Source: Desmodesmus armatus (Eukaryota; Chlorophyta; Chlorophyceae; Sphaeropleales; Scenedesmaceae). From it: 64,000 nucleotides of DNA. The notes beneath the pieces were generated by a model, which saw only the letters and a program-made list of their open reading frames with translations, did no database searches and was not told the origin of the DNA. The DNA lies in assembly GCA_007449985.2 (NCBI GenBank), contig VIIQ02000634.1, positions 62,001-126,000 of the forward strand, given 5' to 3'. This document shows, piece by piece, positions 10,833-22,892 of this stretch. The position numbers were made by a program, and so were the translations under genes. Each line of letters opens with the position of its first letter. Position 1 is the first letter of the stretch.

Positions 10833-13800
10833 ATGGCTGATGAGCAACGGACAAAGCGCAGCGCCAAGAAGCCTGCCTGGATGAACGATGAGATGCTGAT
10901 AGACCCAGCTGAGGTGGAACCGTAAGTGCCTTCCGATTGCTGGTGCTGGTGTGGTCGCAGCATCTAGTGCAGCCCTTCAGATGCTGCCCTGACCAACAGA
11001 ATCTTACCTCACAGCTGCACAGACTGACTCAAAACCATGCTGTCCATTTGATGTGGTTGTCTGGCATCTGACAGTGAGGTGAAGATGCCCAAGCCCCATG
11101 TCAAGAAGCCACATGCAGGCTTTGAGATGGCACAGCGTGTCCCAGCGCACCACGAGTACATCATGCCTCGCCAGGTCAGGCCATCTGGCCGCATGTGCAG
11201 CAACCCCCAGTGCAAGAACCCCTTCGACTCTCCCCAGTGGCGCAGGGGGCCCCTGGGACCCGGCACGCTGTGCAATGCATGTGGCACACGCTACGCGCGC
11301 CTGCAGGCAAAGATGAATGGCGACAAAAAGGTATTGCTGGTGTGTGGGGGGCGGGCGGCCACACATGCTGGGGCAAGGGTGTGCATGACAGTGTGCTCTT
11401 GGCAGCTGGACATCTTGTCGTAACTCCTGTCTGGCCCCCTCTTGTCACCAAACAGGAGGTGCAGACATAACTGCTGCTTTGTTGTAGTGTGTGACCTCCT
11501 TTGCCCTGCCCTGCCCTGCCCCGCCCCAGGGCAAGATGAGGCCCCAGGAGCGTGCGGAATGGGAGGCGTTTGAGCAGCAGCGCCTGAACCCCCAGGTGCC
11601 GCAGCAGACTTGGCGTATGCACGTGCAGCACTTTGTGCAGCGTGAGCAGCAGCAGCAGCAGTACTATTGTCAGGAAGACGACTATGCTGACTATCAGGAG
11701 TCTGACTACGGGTACGACGAGCGCAGCTACGGCAGCCAGGGGGCATACAGGCAGCAGCAGCACTACGGGGCCGACAATGACATGCATGGCCCAGAGGGAG
11801 CAGAGGATGGCCAGCTGATGTGCCAGGAGGGGCTGTCAGACTCCCCAGACATGGCCAGCAGAGCTGCAGCAGCTGGGGCGGCAGCAGCTGCTGTGGGAGG
11901 GGCCCGGCAGGGTAGGCCTGTGTGGCGTGGCAGCAGGCAGCATATACCCACAGCCGAGGCTGCCACGGACAGCCAGGAGGACGAGGCTGCGGCGTACAGC
12001 TACAGCCAGGAGCCTACAGGACTGGAGGCTGCTGGTGCCGCTGCAAGCTCACCTGGTGCACCATCCTCACTCCTGCACCTGCTGGCTGTGGGCGAAGCCA
12101 TGATCAAGACGGAGGGTGTGGCCCTGCAGGAGAGGCGTGCTGCATACACAGAGGTGAGCGCATCGCGCCTTCTGGCAAGTCTGCCAACCTGCAGACCGGA
12201 TGGCTGTGTAGCTTCTAGCGCCGTGCTGTCCCGAACACCTGTTGCGCCTGTGGTCCATGCCAGGAGCAGCTGCAGCACGGTGGCGGTTGGCTCCACGGTG
12301 TTGAGTGAACCGTACACTAAGTTCAACCTCCTCCTGCATGTCCTGCACATGCATGCAGGTGGTGGGCAAGGGCGTAGGCCCAGAGCAAGAGAAGCTGCCA
12401 GCACGCACAGCAGGTGGCGACCCATCCCAGGGAGTCAAGCGCTCACGGTTTGCATTGGAAGCTGAGGAACAGCAGGTATGCACAGCACCCTTGAAACTGT
12501 GCTGAGCACTTTGCGTGTGTGTTTTGGGCCAGGACATCACGGGCTGTTTTGAGTTTTGGCCAGCGCATCATGCGGATTATGCATGGGTTTTTGACAGCGC
12601 CACTTCCACGCTTGAACAGTGCAGGACATCACACACTTGCTCATCAAGCGCAGGCATCAAAATAGCCACCTTGAATGTGCTTGACGAGGGCTGCTGTCTT
12701 TGTGTTTCAACCTGCAGGGTGGCCGCCAAGCATCGGGTCCTGAGCCCACGGCCCTGCAGCGTGCCCTTGAGCGCTGTGGCGTGCAGGCCGCACCCCAGCA
12801 GCGCTCCAAGCCTGCAGCCGGAAGTGAGCACATGGTGACGGCAGACAGGTTTGAGCGGCTGCTAGCCGAGGCAGAGGCCTGTGTGCGCGCACGCTCGGTC
12901 AGCCCCTGCATGCTGAAGGGCGTGCCAGGCCCAGGCGCCAGCCCCATCCGCAGCAACATGCCAGCACCCAGGCCCATCACACCCCTGCAGCTGGGTGTCA
13001 ATGCTGTGGATGCCGCCAGCGGCCGCGCGGGGCTGCCGCGGTCCTTCATGGGCGTGGACATGGGGCCGCAGGACGGTCAGCACGGTATTGCAAACTTCAT
13101 GCTGCCTGCTCCTGCTGTGCCACGTCGGCCAGGCTCTGCCACGGCCAGTGGCGGCCACGGCCGCAGCCGCCATGCCAGCCTGGCACAGGCCGTGGCTGCA
13201 GCTGCTGCAGCCGAGGCCAACAGCCCAGGGGATGAGGGTGAGGAGCTGCAGGACAGCCCCCACAGCCAGTACGGCGTGAGCGCCAGCAACGCCGACAGTG
13301 GGGCTAACCATGGTGACGCTGGCAGGATGCTTGCTGCCGCTGATTTTGACGCGCACCTTGGTGCTGAGGGTGCTGCTGGCAGCAACCTGCATCAGGACGT
13401 GCATGGCTATGCAGCTGGAGACATGCCAAGCCACATGCAGGTGGGCACTAGTTTCTAGTCATACTTGCTGGGCAATGCCCGCGCACCAGCGTTGCTTGCA
13501 TGGAGGCCATGTTCTTTGCGCACGGCCATGCAACAGTGCCTTGAGGTGCAGCACAGTGTCCTGGTCACATGTGGACAACAAGTGTGTGTCTCTTGGTGGG
13601 TGTGCTGCCCTGCATGCCCCCTCCCTGCCTGCACCTTGCAGACAGGAACACTTTATTCACATGCAATCTGACTGTCCGCAACCGCTTTCTCTGCTGCACG
13701 TGGCATCACCACAGGTGCTGCTTGGCCAGATGCCTTCCACGGAGCCCAGTCCTATGAGCAAGATGCTGCTTGCCGAGGAGGTGCTGTCGCCATCAACCAT

Positions 13801-15007
13801 GCACATGGCGTCACATGCCAGGCCCCGCAAGCAGGCGCGCACGCATGGCCCTAGTGCTCCCGGTGGCCGTGCCGGCAGCGGCAGCACTTTGTCTCGCTCT
13901 GCTACGCCTGCTGAGAGGGTGCCATCAGATGACGCTGTTGCAGCCAACATGATGCAGTCTGGCCCCATGCAACAGGCCCAGCTGTCCATGCAACAGCACT
14001 TGATGGCGCAGCAGGGCCTGTCAGAGCCACTCCTGCAGCAGATGATGCTGCAGCAGGGCCAGCAGATGCAAGGCATGGCAGCAACAGGGACAGGCTCCCT
14101 GCCCAACGCTGCAGACCTGCAGCAGGCTGGGCACCGCCCCGTGATGCTGGCATGCCAACTAGTGCTGCAGCAGCAGTCCAACCCTGTGACGCTGCGGCCC
14201 CTGTTCGGGGCGCCAGCCACCAGCACCGCGCCTGCACCAGCCGGCAGGGCACAGAACATGCCTGGGCTTGCGTCCAGTGCAGAGCTGGTGACCAGCGCCC
14301 TGCAGCTGGCACAGACAGGCAGTGGTGGGAACGCACAGAACCACCTGGATCAACTCAAGGCTGTCACAGAGTCGGCTCAGGCTGCGGCTGCGACAGCCTC
14401 TGCAGTGGCTGCAGCCACTGCACTGCTGTGGCAGCAGCTGCAGCAGCAGGAGCAGGCACGCGCGCGCCAGCGGGAGCAGGAGCTGCTTCAGTTAGAACAG
14501 GATGTGCAGGGCCAGGGACAACAGGAGGGTGGGGGTGTTGACGCTGATGATGCCGGTATTGCTGCTGCCAACGAGCCTGCACCACCAGGCAGCCCCGATG
14601 CGGCAGTGGTGGCGGATCCAGCTGCCGCCCAGGCTGCCTCCGGCAGCATCAGCCGCAGCAGCAGTAGCAGCACCAGCGCTGCAGGCCTCAGCACTGCACC
14701 AGGGGACAGCCATGGTGTGGAGCAGCCTCCTGCTGGAGCCGCAGCTGGCCAAGACCAGCACCAGCCGGCGGCGCAGCAGGCTCCGGCCTGCCCAGATGCT
14801 GCGGCACCTGGAGCTGAGGCTGTGCTTGGTGGTGCTGCAGTGGGTGCTGAGGGCCACGGCGTTGCCAGCATGGAGGTGGCTGGAGCGGCACAAGCGCTGC
14901 CTGATGAGCTGCTGCTGGTGCAGTACCTGGACCCCATGGCTGTGGACCCCATGGCTGGTGGCCAGGCCGCAGTGTTTGATGCCTCACAGCAGGGGGGCAT
15001 GCTGTAG
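10833..15007 (+). CDS. GATA-type zinc-finger transcription regulator
   Basis: Probable DNA-binding regulator with one GATA finger. Exons as I read them: 10833-10922, 11073-11330, 11530-12153, about 12359-12474, about 12718-13439, and about 13713-15007. Exon 1 ([14 protein letters not shown]) joins exon 2 through CC|T. Exon 2 carries the finger: MCSNPQC, then [23 protein letters not shown] split here as QWRRGPLGP and [14 protein letters not shown]. The spacing is C-x4-C-x19-C-x2-C; most GATA fingers have C-x2-C at the first knuckle. The remaining roughly 900 residues are low-complexity (Gln, Ala, Gly, Ser, acidic) with no other domain, typical of algal regulators. An in-frame ATG further upstream (from 10716) could give a longer N-terminus, but the finger and splice pattern do not depend on it. 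Target genes are unknown. Confidence 0.82.
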
Positions 15008-16391
15008 GGCTGCTTGCACACACCATGCCGGATGGTGCCTCCAGCTTCCACAAGCTGCATTGGGCAGGAACCGACTGACTTGAGTGCCCATGCCAACATG
15101 CTGAACCAGTGTAGCATACTTGACCATCGTGTTGACGCAAGACGCAGCTTCAGTTTTGACGCATTCGGCAGTGGGAATGGCGATGGTCGCATTTGGAGGT
15201 TCTGGGTCAAGTGCTGGATGCAGTGTTTGTTGCTGGGTTGGGCCGCTATCTTTGATGGCCGGCAACACACCTGGCCCTTGCACACACTTGCACACGCTGG
15301 ATGCAAGGGATGAAGATGGTTTTCCTTCCCACCTTGTTTTGTACACTTTGTGGCTCTCCTCCGTGTGTAAGACACTGAGCTTGAGTGTGTGTTTTTGTTG
15401 ACTAGTGTGTTCTGCACGCATTGTCTCCATGCTCCCACTGCTTGGTGCCCTCATTCACCTTCTGCTTGCTGCACCCTGTATCACAGTGTTGGTTGCGGCA
15501 GTTCAAGCAAGTGGGCGGTGAGATGATGGAGTAACCTTGTGCCCCAGGGTTACTTGGTGCTGCGGCTGCTGCTGCTGCTCATGCAGCAATGTACCACTAC
15601 GTGACAGCAACCGTACATTTTTGGCACGCAGCAAGCATGTGCTGCAGAAGCACCTGTGTCCCGCCTCCATTGCATCCCTTGTATCATCTGGCATCTGCTG
15701 CATGCCTGTCTTGTCTGTGTCTTGTCTGTGTCAAGCCTTGCTTGCAGCTGTCTCAAGGTGGGGTGTGACCCTGCCTGTCGTGGTGGGGATGCTGCGATGT
15801 TTGGGCATTGGGGCCTGGTAGGCCGATGACCATGTTTTGCGCACTGACACAGTGTGCGTGTACCTGTACTGTGAAGGGGGAGCGTGTGGTGCAGGGTGTC
15901 CCAAAACATCCTTGGCGGGTTCTGGCTTCCTTTCTGCAAGCCAGCTGGCCCTGTCTGCAAGCCAGCTGGATTGCGGTCCTTGCCAGTTAGCACCCTGGCA
16001 GATGAACCAACCTGCATGCTCGCCTGCTAGGTATTCAAGAGGTGACTGATAGCGTTTAGCTTTGTTGCAAACACGCCAATTACCTGCCAGCAGGATTAAG
16101 TGACTTTGATCTGTCGCATTGGGCACTCAAAGTGACTTTGCTCTGCGCATGGCAAGATGCCACTTGAAGTGTCGACTTTTGCAATCCAAAACGATGCGCG
16201 GCTGTTTAAGCTCCAGCATCTCGTGGGACGGTAGCTCCAGTGACCTGCCAGGGTTATTTCGCAAGGGCGGATCTGGTCTGTGGATCACCCAGACATTTCA
16301 GAGCAACGATTCCATCTCATAAGTGTTGCACCGACGTCTTCCGACACACATACAACTCACATAGGCGATCAACAAGTAATCTCGGGCCCAA
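15008..16391. other. Intergenic region between GATA and FAR genes
   Basis: It holds the 3' UTR of the GATA gene and the upstream region of the acyl-CoA reductase gene. Short direct repeats occur near 15707-15733 (TTGTCTGTGTC) and 15942-15970 (GCAAGCCAGCTGG). No coding feature is supported. Confidence 0.5.
15364..15368 (+). promoter_or_regulatory. Candidate polyadenylation signal TGTAA
   Basis: TGTAA lies about 360 nt after the stop of the GATA gene, in a GT-rich context. TGTAA is the common poly(A) signal of green algae. Motif match only. Confidence 0.35.
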
Positions 16392-19300
16392 ATGGCCACA
16401 TTCTCACCGTTTGAGGCTGTCGACGGCAGCTATTCCATCAAAAGAAAGTTTTCAGGCGCGACAGTCCTGATCACAGGGTGCGTAAGTCAGGTTGCTAGTG
16501 GTCCAAGCAGTACTGCTGTGGGAGGCACCTTCACCTCCTCAAAACACGAGCTATCAAACAGCCTGGGGTTCCCCATTGGCTAGCCATAGGAAGTGTTTGC
16601 AGAACACAGAGCTTGGATGTTCTCATCTGCTTTTGCACAGCAAGGGTTGGCCACACAGCAAACGCCTGTGTGCAGACTGGCCCAGCTGACGGGAGCAGGT
16701 TGCTGGGCGACCTCGACATAAACTTGCCTTCCCTGCTGATACCATTCATGAAATAACCTGCCCACCTGCCTGTTGGTTGCAAGCGTTGACATGCTGCTGT
16801 TTTGGTCCTTTGGGCCCTGACCGTATGTGTGCAGTGCCTCGGGTTACATCGGCTCCCTGCTGGTTGAGCAGCTGCTGCGGACAACAGATGTGAAGAGGAT
16901 CTATGTGCTGTTCCGTGGCAAGCGTGGTTCTCCAGCCAAGGAGCGCCTGCTCCGCATCCTGCACAGCGGGCTGTTTCACTTGGTCAGAGATGACAAGGCC
17001 CTTGTTAGCAAGGTGAGGGTAGCGTAAGCTCTGTCAGCAGCACACAAGTCCCTCTGGGATGCCATCCGCTGTGTAGTACACTCCTCTCAGCCCAGATCAA
17101 GGCCTCCGTGTGGTGCCACGCAGCACAAGTGCCGCAGTGGCAATGACTCGCCTGAGCACAAGCCTGCAGAGGTTGCCGCGCGGCGTGCTTGACCCAAGTG
17201 CATGAGCATGGGAGCTGCCACTGTGCCACTGCATCCCTGATCCATGCCGCTGTGCTTGTGTCTGCATGCATGGCCTGCATGCAGGTCCACATGCTTGAGG
17301 GCGACCTGAACAGCGACAACCTGGGGCTCTCTGAGGAGCACCTGAGCAAGGCCCTGTCAGAGGTGGAGGTGGTCATCCACTCAGCAGCCAGCATCGAACT
17401 GGAGGCAGACGTCCAGAACACGCTGCGCAGCAACTACCTCGGCACCCGGCGCCTGCTGATGATGGCCTCGCGCATGCAGCGGCTGCGCTGCTTCCTGCAC
17501 GTGTCCACAGCGTACGTGAACGTGAACCTCCCGCGTGGCAGCAGTGTGGAGGAGCGCATCTACCCCCTCAGGCTGGGGGAGCAGCTGATCAACCATGCAG
17601 AGATAGTGGAGGACCTGCTCAGCCTGGAGCCTGAGGACGCCAACTGCAGGGTGAGGAGTGTGGAGTGAGGAATGAGGAGTGAGGAGTGAGGAGAGAGGGA
17701 TACAGGGACTGCCAATCTGTGCTGGGGCTGCAATCTGCATGGGGTTCACTCCTGCGGCTGGGCTAGCAGCTGGGCTCCGTGGCAATGGGTGTCTGGCGGG
17801 GCGGGGCGGGGCGGGGTCCTCTGTTGATGATGTGGTCGGGTGCAGGAGTGGTCTGCAGGGGAGCGAGGGGCCCGGCGCATGACTTGGGCAATGCTGAGAA
17901 TGGACTATGCACTGCATCTTCCTGGCAGGGATGACCGCTGGTTGCTTGGGTAGCGTGGGCTTGTGTCCCTTCGTGCAAAGACTGTGCGCATCGCGACGCT
18001 TGGTTTGCTGGGTGCGATACACGCTCGCATGCTGCATTGCAGCAGTGGGTGCACACGCGGAAAACTGAGCCAGGCTGTCACCTTCACTGACGCATGGACC
18101 GTACCCAAGTCCGTGATAAGGGCTGCGCTAAGCTGATCTTGCGTGTGCTGCCTGTCGCTGCCTGTTGCTGCCTGCCTGTCCTGCAGGCCCAGATGTACCT
18201 TGACCTTTGGTGCGTGACAGCAGCAGCACGGCAACCCCTTTGCAGACATATGCAGAGCAGACGCGTGGTTGACACCTGCTGTCTCAACCACATGACAGCA
18301 ACAGGTTGCTTGCAGAAGTCAAACAGCTCAGCACAAATGTTGCACAGCAGTCCACAGCCTCTTCAGAATGAGTCTGGCTGCGATCACTGCCTCTGAAAGA
18401 GTAAGGGGGGCCAGCAAAAGGCAAGGTGCTGACCTACTGCTGGCATTCTTGAGCACTTCATTCTTGAATGTCCCGTGTATGATGATCTGCGCACCGCCTG
18501 CCCAGCCTTTGCTGACCCGGCTTCAGTCCAGTTGGGTGACCAAGATTGTGTTGCTACTGTGTTTCAACATGCCGAACAGTCGGCCCTGGCACACACTTTG
18601 TACAAAATGAAAGTGCGCAGAGCACGCTTGCTTGGCCTTACTATGGGTATTTGACTGACTTTGTTCTGTTTCTTGTGTCCACACTGGTATAGTTGCCTGC
18701 CCTCATCTCTGCACACAATAGGTTCCTAGCATGGCTGGCACTTGCTGCAATTCTGGTGGTTCTGCCTTCTTTGGTCAACCCGGTGTAGGTGGTGCAAACC
18801 ACCGCAGGGGAGACAACTTATGAGGTTCACCTGGCTCGATCCTGGTGGGCAATGCCATTGTTGTTTGGCGAAAATGTCCATGTAACATACTCCCCCAAAA
18901 AATTATACATGTTACCTGTGCTGTTGTCGGGGTGCTTGCTGCTTGTAGGGACTTTCCCAACACCTACACCATGGGCAAGCACTTCACTGAGCAGCTAGTG
19001 GCTGACTTCCACCGCCAGTCCCTGCCGGTGGCTATCGTGAGGCCAACACTCGTGTGTGGCCTGTCAGGAGCACCCTACCCGGGGTTTTGCGGCAACCTCG
19101 CTGGTGAGGGAGGTGCAGTCCTGCGCAAGCCGTGTGCAGCCCACAATGCTGATGCATGGTGTCCAGAGTAAAAGGCAGTACCTCCTGCATCGCCATCCAG
19201 CACAACCGTGAGGCAACCTCTAAACCTCACCAGCTGACATGCTCTGCTCAGTGCCAGTAACCAGTACTACTGCCATCCCTATTGTGTGCAATCCCACTGT

Positions 19301-22300
19301 GCGCAGGCCCCATTGGCATGGGTGTGGCTATGGCCATCGGGCTGTTTGATGTGAAGGAGTCGGTTGCCATGGTGCCAACACACGTGTGGGACGCAGTGCC
19401 CAGTGATGTCGTGACCTCTGTCATCCTGGCAGCTGCAGCAGCCACACTGGCTGGGGTGAAGATCAACGAGTACAAGGACTCACACATTGGGTCCAACAGC
19501 GACCCCATGATTGTGCATGCAGGTGAACAGGGTGGGGTGGGACCGTTCCTCCTAGCAGGCTTGTGTTGAGCCCGCGGGCAGTGGGAGCCTGGGGCTTGCT
19601 TGTGATAGAAGAACATTTTGAGTGATTGGACCTGGTTTTATTGGTAAATGAGGGTGCGGAGAGGTACCTTGCAAGTGCGCATGTGTTGCAGGCTGTGCAG
19701 GCAAGTGATGGCATCACTTTCACGTGAGTCTTGATCAACCATCAGTGTGTGGGGGTTGTCAACTTGAACCTGAACCTGCTTTGAACCTGCTGCATATGCT
19801 GTCGCTGTGCTGCAGGCACCAGCACCACCTACCCCATCAGCTTTGCTGAGGCTGCCTGGGCTGGCCGTGTCTTTGTCAAGAACAACCCACCGGTGGGTGC
19901 CGACAAGGGGTCACACGCCAGTGCTGGGCTGCCGCCACACATGCACCAAGTGCCGGCAGTAGGTGCTGTGATTGCTGAGTGCATGCCTGGATGCCTGTGT
20001 CCGCTGCTGTGGGCCAGCTGCATATGCCACGTATCTGCCTCTGCTCTCATAAATGCATCCAAGCTTGCTGCTTCAAATCAAGCTGAGGTGTTCCATCTCC
20101 TCTTTTGGGTCGAGCAAGCTGAGCAGCACGGGTCTTTCCTGTCCTGCGTTCTTGTGCCTGTCCTGCATGGTTGTGCTGGTGCCGCAGCCCTTCAGGCTGC
20201 CAGGTGGCACCTTGTTCAAGATTCCCCTGGACTACACCCCTGATGAGAAGGCAGTGGAGAGGTGCAAGCGCAGGACAGCATGGAAGGTGGGTAAGGCCTA
20301 GGGGACCGCCACCAAGCACTTGCACAACACAACGCATCAAGAGGTCAAGGTGTTGTGCAAGGACACCACCTGCCCAGCCAGTTGTACCATTCCTTCCTAC
20401 TGCAGTAGGAAGGAATGGTACAACTGGCTGGGCAGGTGGTGTCTTTGCACAGCACCAGATGGCCAGGCAGTCAGGAAACGGGTACATTAGTAAGTAGAGC
20501 CTACATGATTTGTGCTGGTATTGTTAGCAATGGCATTGCCATCGCTGACAATACCGTTGGCAACCAGGCAAAAGCATGCCAACTGTGATTCTTGGGCCTT
20601 TGGTGCCTGCTGATGCATGCATGCCTGTTGCAGCTCGTGTCATGCAGGACCCACATATTGTCCTCAATTTCAGGCTGCACTGGCAGAGGACATCACCAAC
20701 ACAGCAATTGTGACCGTGAGCAGATGACATAGGCCTGCCAAATGTATGACACATGTACATGCATGCACCTGCTGTCGTGCTGCACCCTGCTTTGGCCTTG
20801 TTGCATGGCGCAGGTGTGGTTTGCTGTGAGGCTGTTGGAGATGCTGGGCCAGCACAAGACAGCCAAGAGGCTCCACTATGGTGAGCAATGCAACCCATGC
20901 CTTGCATGCAGCACATGGCATGCAGGATTGGCTGGCGATAGTCCATGGCCATTTGCAGTGCCCGCCTACAGGCTGAGTTTGGCTAGGCCTGACTACGCCA
21001 GCCAATCCAGAAGGCAAAAGTGCAATATGCATCATTCCGTTGCGTCAAGCTGCTGCCAGCAAGTGGCTTGACGACAAAGGGCATGCATGGTTGTGTGGCT
21101 GCAGGACACATGTGCTGGGCTATCCAGAACAACGCCAAGACAGACAGGAACATCTTCTTTGGCAGCAAGAACCTGAGGGCTCTCGCTGACAACCTGGACC
21201 AGGAAGACATAGGTGTGTGTGTACAATCAGCCACACTGAGCAGCACTCATCGCACTCCCACATGGTCTGCCTGCTGTTGGCTGTCAGGGGTGCCCCTGAT
21301 GCACCACACGCACACACAGTGTTGCTCATCTGCACATGGGTATGACACATGTTGCAGCTCCCACATAATGCGCATGTCCTCCGCCAGCAAGCCTGATCCA
21401 GACACGGCCGCTCCAATCCATCTACAAAGACACTGCATGCAGCGTGTTGACTACCAGTCAACCCCAAATCTTTTGCTACTTTCATCATTTTACCGCAGAC
21501 TCTGGGCACTACACAGTGACCTGGACCATCAGGAATGGTGGCTGGCCCCGCTACGTCAGCACCAACCTGGCAGGCCTGTACCGCCTTGTGTTTGGCATCA
21601 CAGACCTGAAGGGCATGAAGTACAACGACTTCAAGTTCATCCCCAACAAGGCGCCAGAGGAGATCAGCACAGTGAACGGTGCTGCAGCAGCAGTGGCTGA
21701 CGACACCCAGCCACTCAACAGGTACTGTGCATGCAGGAGCAGTCAAGCAGACTCTGTAGCAGCTACACACTGTGCTTGTACGTAGGCATCAACCAGCCCT
21801 GCCAGCCAGTGTCCAAAGCTGCAGTATGAGCAGGAGGATTGCAAATGGTGTGGATTGGCGCAGTGGTGCCAGGGTGGATCCTTAGGGCACTGCCAGCGTG
21901 CCAGAAAGTGTCGCGTGCAAATTCTTGCCAATTGTCACCCACTGCATGTGTTATCCTTTGTTTGCTGCAGCAGCTCGCCTGATGCGGTCACCACGGTGGT
22001 GTCCCACCAGTCCAGTGAGGAGGGTGACATCGTTGAGAAGGGCCTGAGGAGCACCGCCAGCATGTTTGCCTCCATACCAGCATCAGGCGCATCCATGGAG
22101 GGACTGGCCGCATCACGCGGAGGTAAGGGCCACGGACCTTACAACAACAGCAAAGCCCCAGTGTGCATGTCAGGTTGAGATGCTGGGAAACACTGCTGCA
22201 AAGCCCCAGTGTGCATGTGAGGGTGAGATGCTGGGAGACACTGCTGCCTACAGCATGCTAGCGACTGTATTGGCTGAAGGCCGGGTGAGAAGACACTGTG

Positions 22301-22892
22301 TGCTGACGCTCCATGTTGTACCGCGGCGCTGACTGTGCCTTGCAGGCAGCAGGGCATGCCATGACTTCGTGCCGATGGAGACGCACACAGAGGGCAACAA
22401 CGTCAGCATGCGCAACAGCGACAACGATCTGAAGCTGCTGACGTCGCAGTCTGAGAACGTGGGCGGGGTGAGGGCTATGATCAGCAGCAAGCTGGGCTCC
22501 ACACTGAGCTACTCCACTGGCTCCTCGGTAAGTTGTTTGGGCTGCTGCAGGGCAACAAACCGAAGGGGTTTTGTGCTGACGTGTCTGCATGACCTGTTGC
22601 TGTGTCGTCCTGAAGCCTGCCAGCTGTGCAGTAAAGGAGAACCAAAGCAAAGCATGGTAGCTGTGAGGGTTGAACTGGCGTGCTGAGCGTGCTCACAGTC
22701 ATCGACAGTGGAACTTGTCCAATGCCATTGATGTCATAGCCTATGACATAAGTCAGACTCAAAGGCATTGCCAGCCCTGCATGCACGATAGGTTCATTGT
22801 GCTAGCTTCATGTGTGCTGCTGTGTGCAGAATGGTGACCTCAGCCAGACACGTGATGTTGGCGTGCGCCCAGGGGGCCAGAAGAACGACTGA
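16392..22892 (+). CDS. FAR: Fatty acyl-CoA reductase (alcohol-forming)
   Basis: Predicted NADPH-dependent reductase converting long-chain fatty acyl-CoA (or acyl-ACP) to primary alcohol, the entry to wax-type lipids. The N-terminal Rossmann domain is rebuilt from exon 1 (16392-16478) and exon 2 (16835-17012), giving the nucleotide-binding loop TGASGYIG. Exon 3 (17285-17650) adds VVIHSAASI and HVSTAYVNVN. A 23-nt micro-exon (18187-18209) then restores LWDFPNTYTMGK, the WPNTY region with the catalytic Tyr-x3-Lys. Later exons give IVRPTLVCGL, PIGMGVAMAIGLFD and VPTHVWDAV, then a divergent FAR C-terminal part (NIFFGSKNLRALADN). After about 21710 the protein is Ser/Asp-rich with no domain. The start ATG is the first in frame before the dinucleotide-binding motif. 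No transit peptide is obvious, so the compartment is unresolved. At least 14 exons; the micro-exon is easily missed by automatic prediction. Confidence 0.85.
20350..20456. repeat. Long perfect palindrome inside a FAR intron
   Basis: Bases 20362-20402 and 20403-20443 are exact reverse complements: 41-bp arms with no spacer, centred on CTGCAG. The match extends outward with a few mismatches (AGGTGTTGTGCAAG against GTGCTGTGCAAA reversed). It lies wholly within the intron between the exon ending at 20287 and the exon starting near 20673. The transcript would fold into a long, almost blunt hairpin. Confidence 0.95.
20517..20555. repeat. Short imperfect hairpin next to the FAR palindrome
   Basis: 20517-20534 (GGTATTGTTAGCAATGGC) pairs with 20538-20555 (GCCATCGCTGACAATACC) over 17 of 18 positions, counting one G-U, with a 3-nt loop. 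It lies in the same intron as the large palindrome. Confidence 0.8.
22150..22245 (+). repeat. 48-bp direct duplication in a FAR intron
   Basis: Two adjacent copies of a 48-bp unit starting GCAAAGCCCCAGTGTGCATG, differing at a few positions. They lie between the exon ending GGA-G|GTAAGG (near 22122) and the exon starting near 22347. No function is suggested. Confidence 0.9.

Noticed and set aside
14488..15438. 316-codon open frame on the minus strand
   Set aside because: It is antisense to the GATA gene's last exon and its 3' UTR; Ser/Ala/Cys-rich composition mirrors the CAG/GCA repeats of the sense strand.
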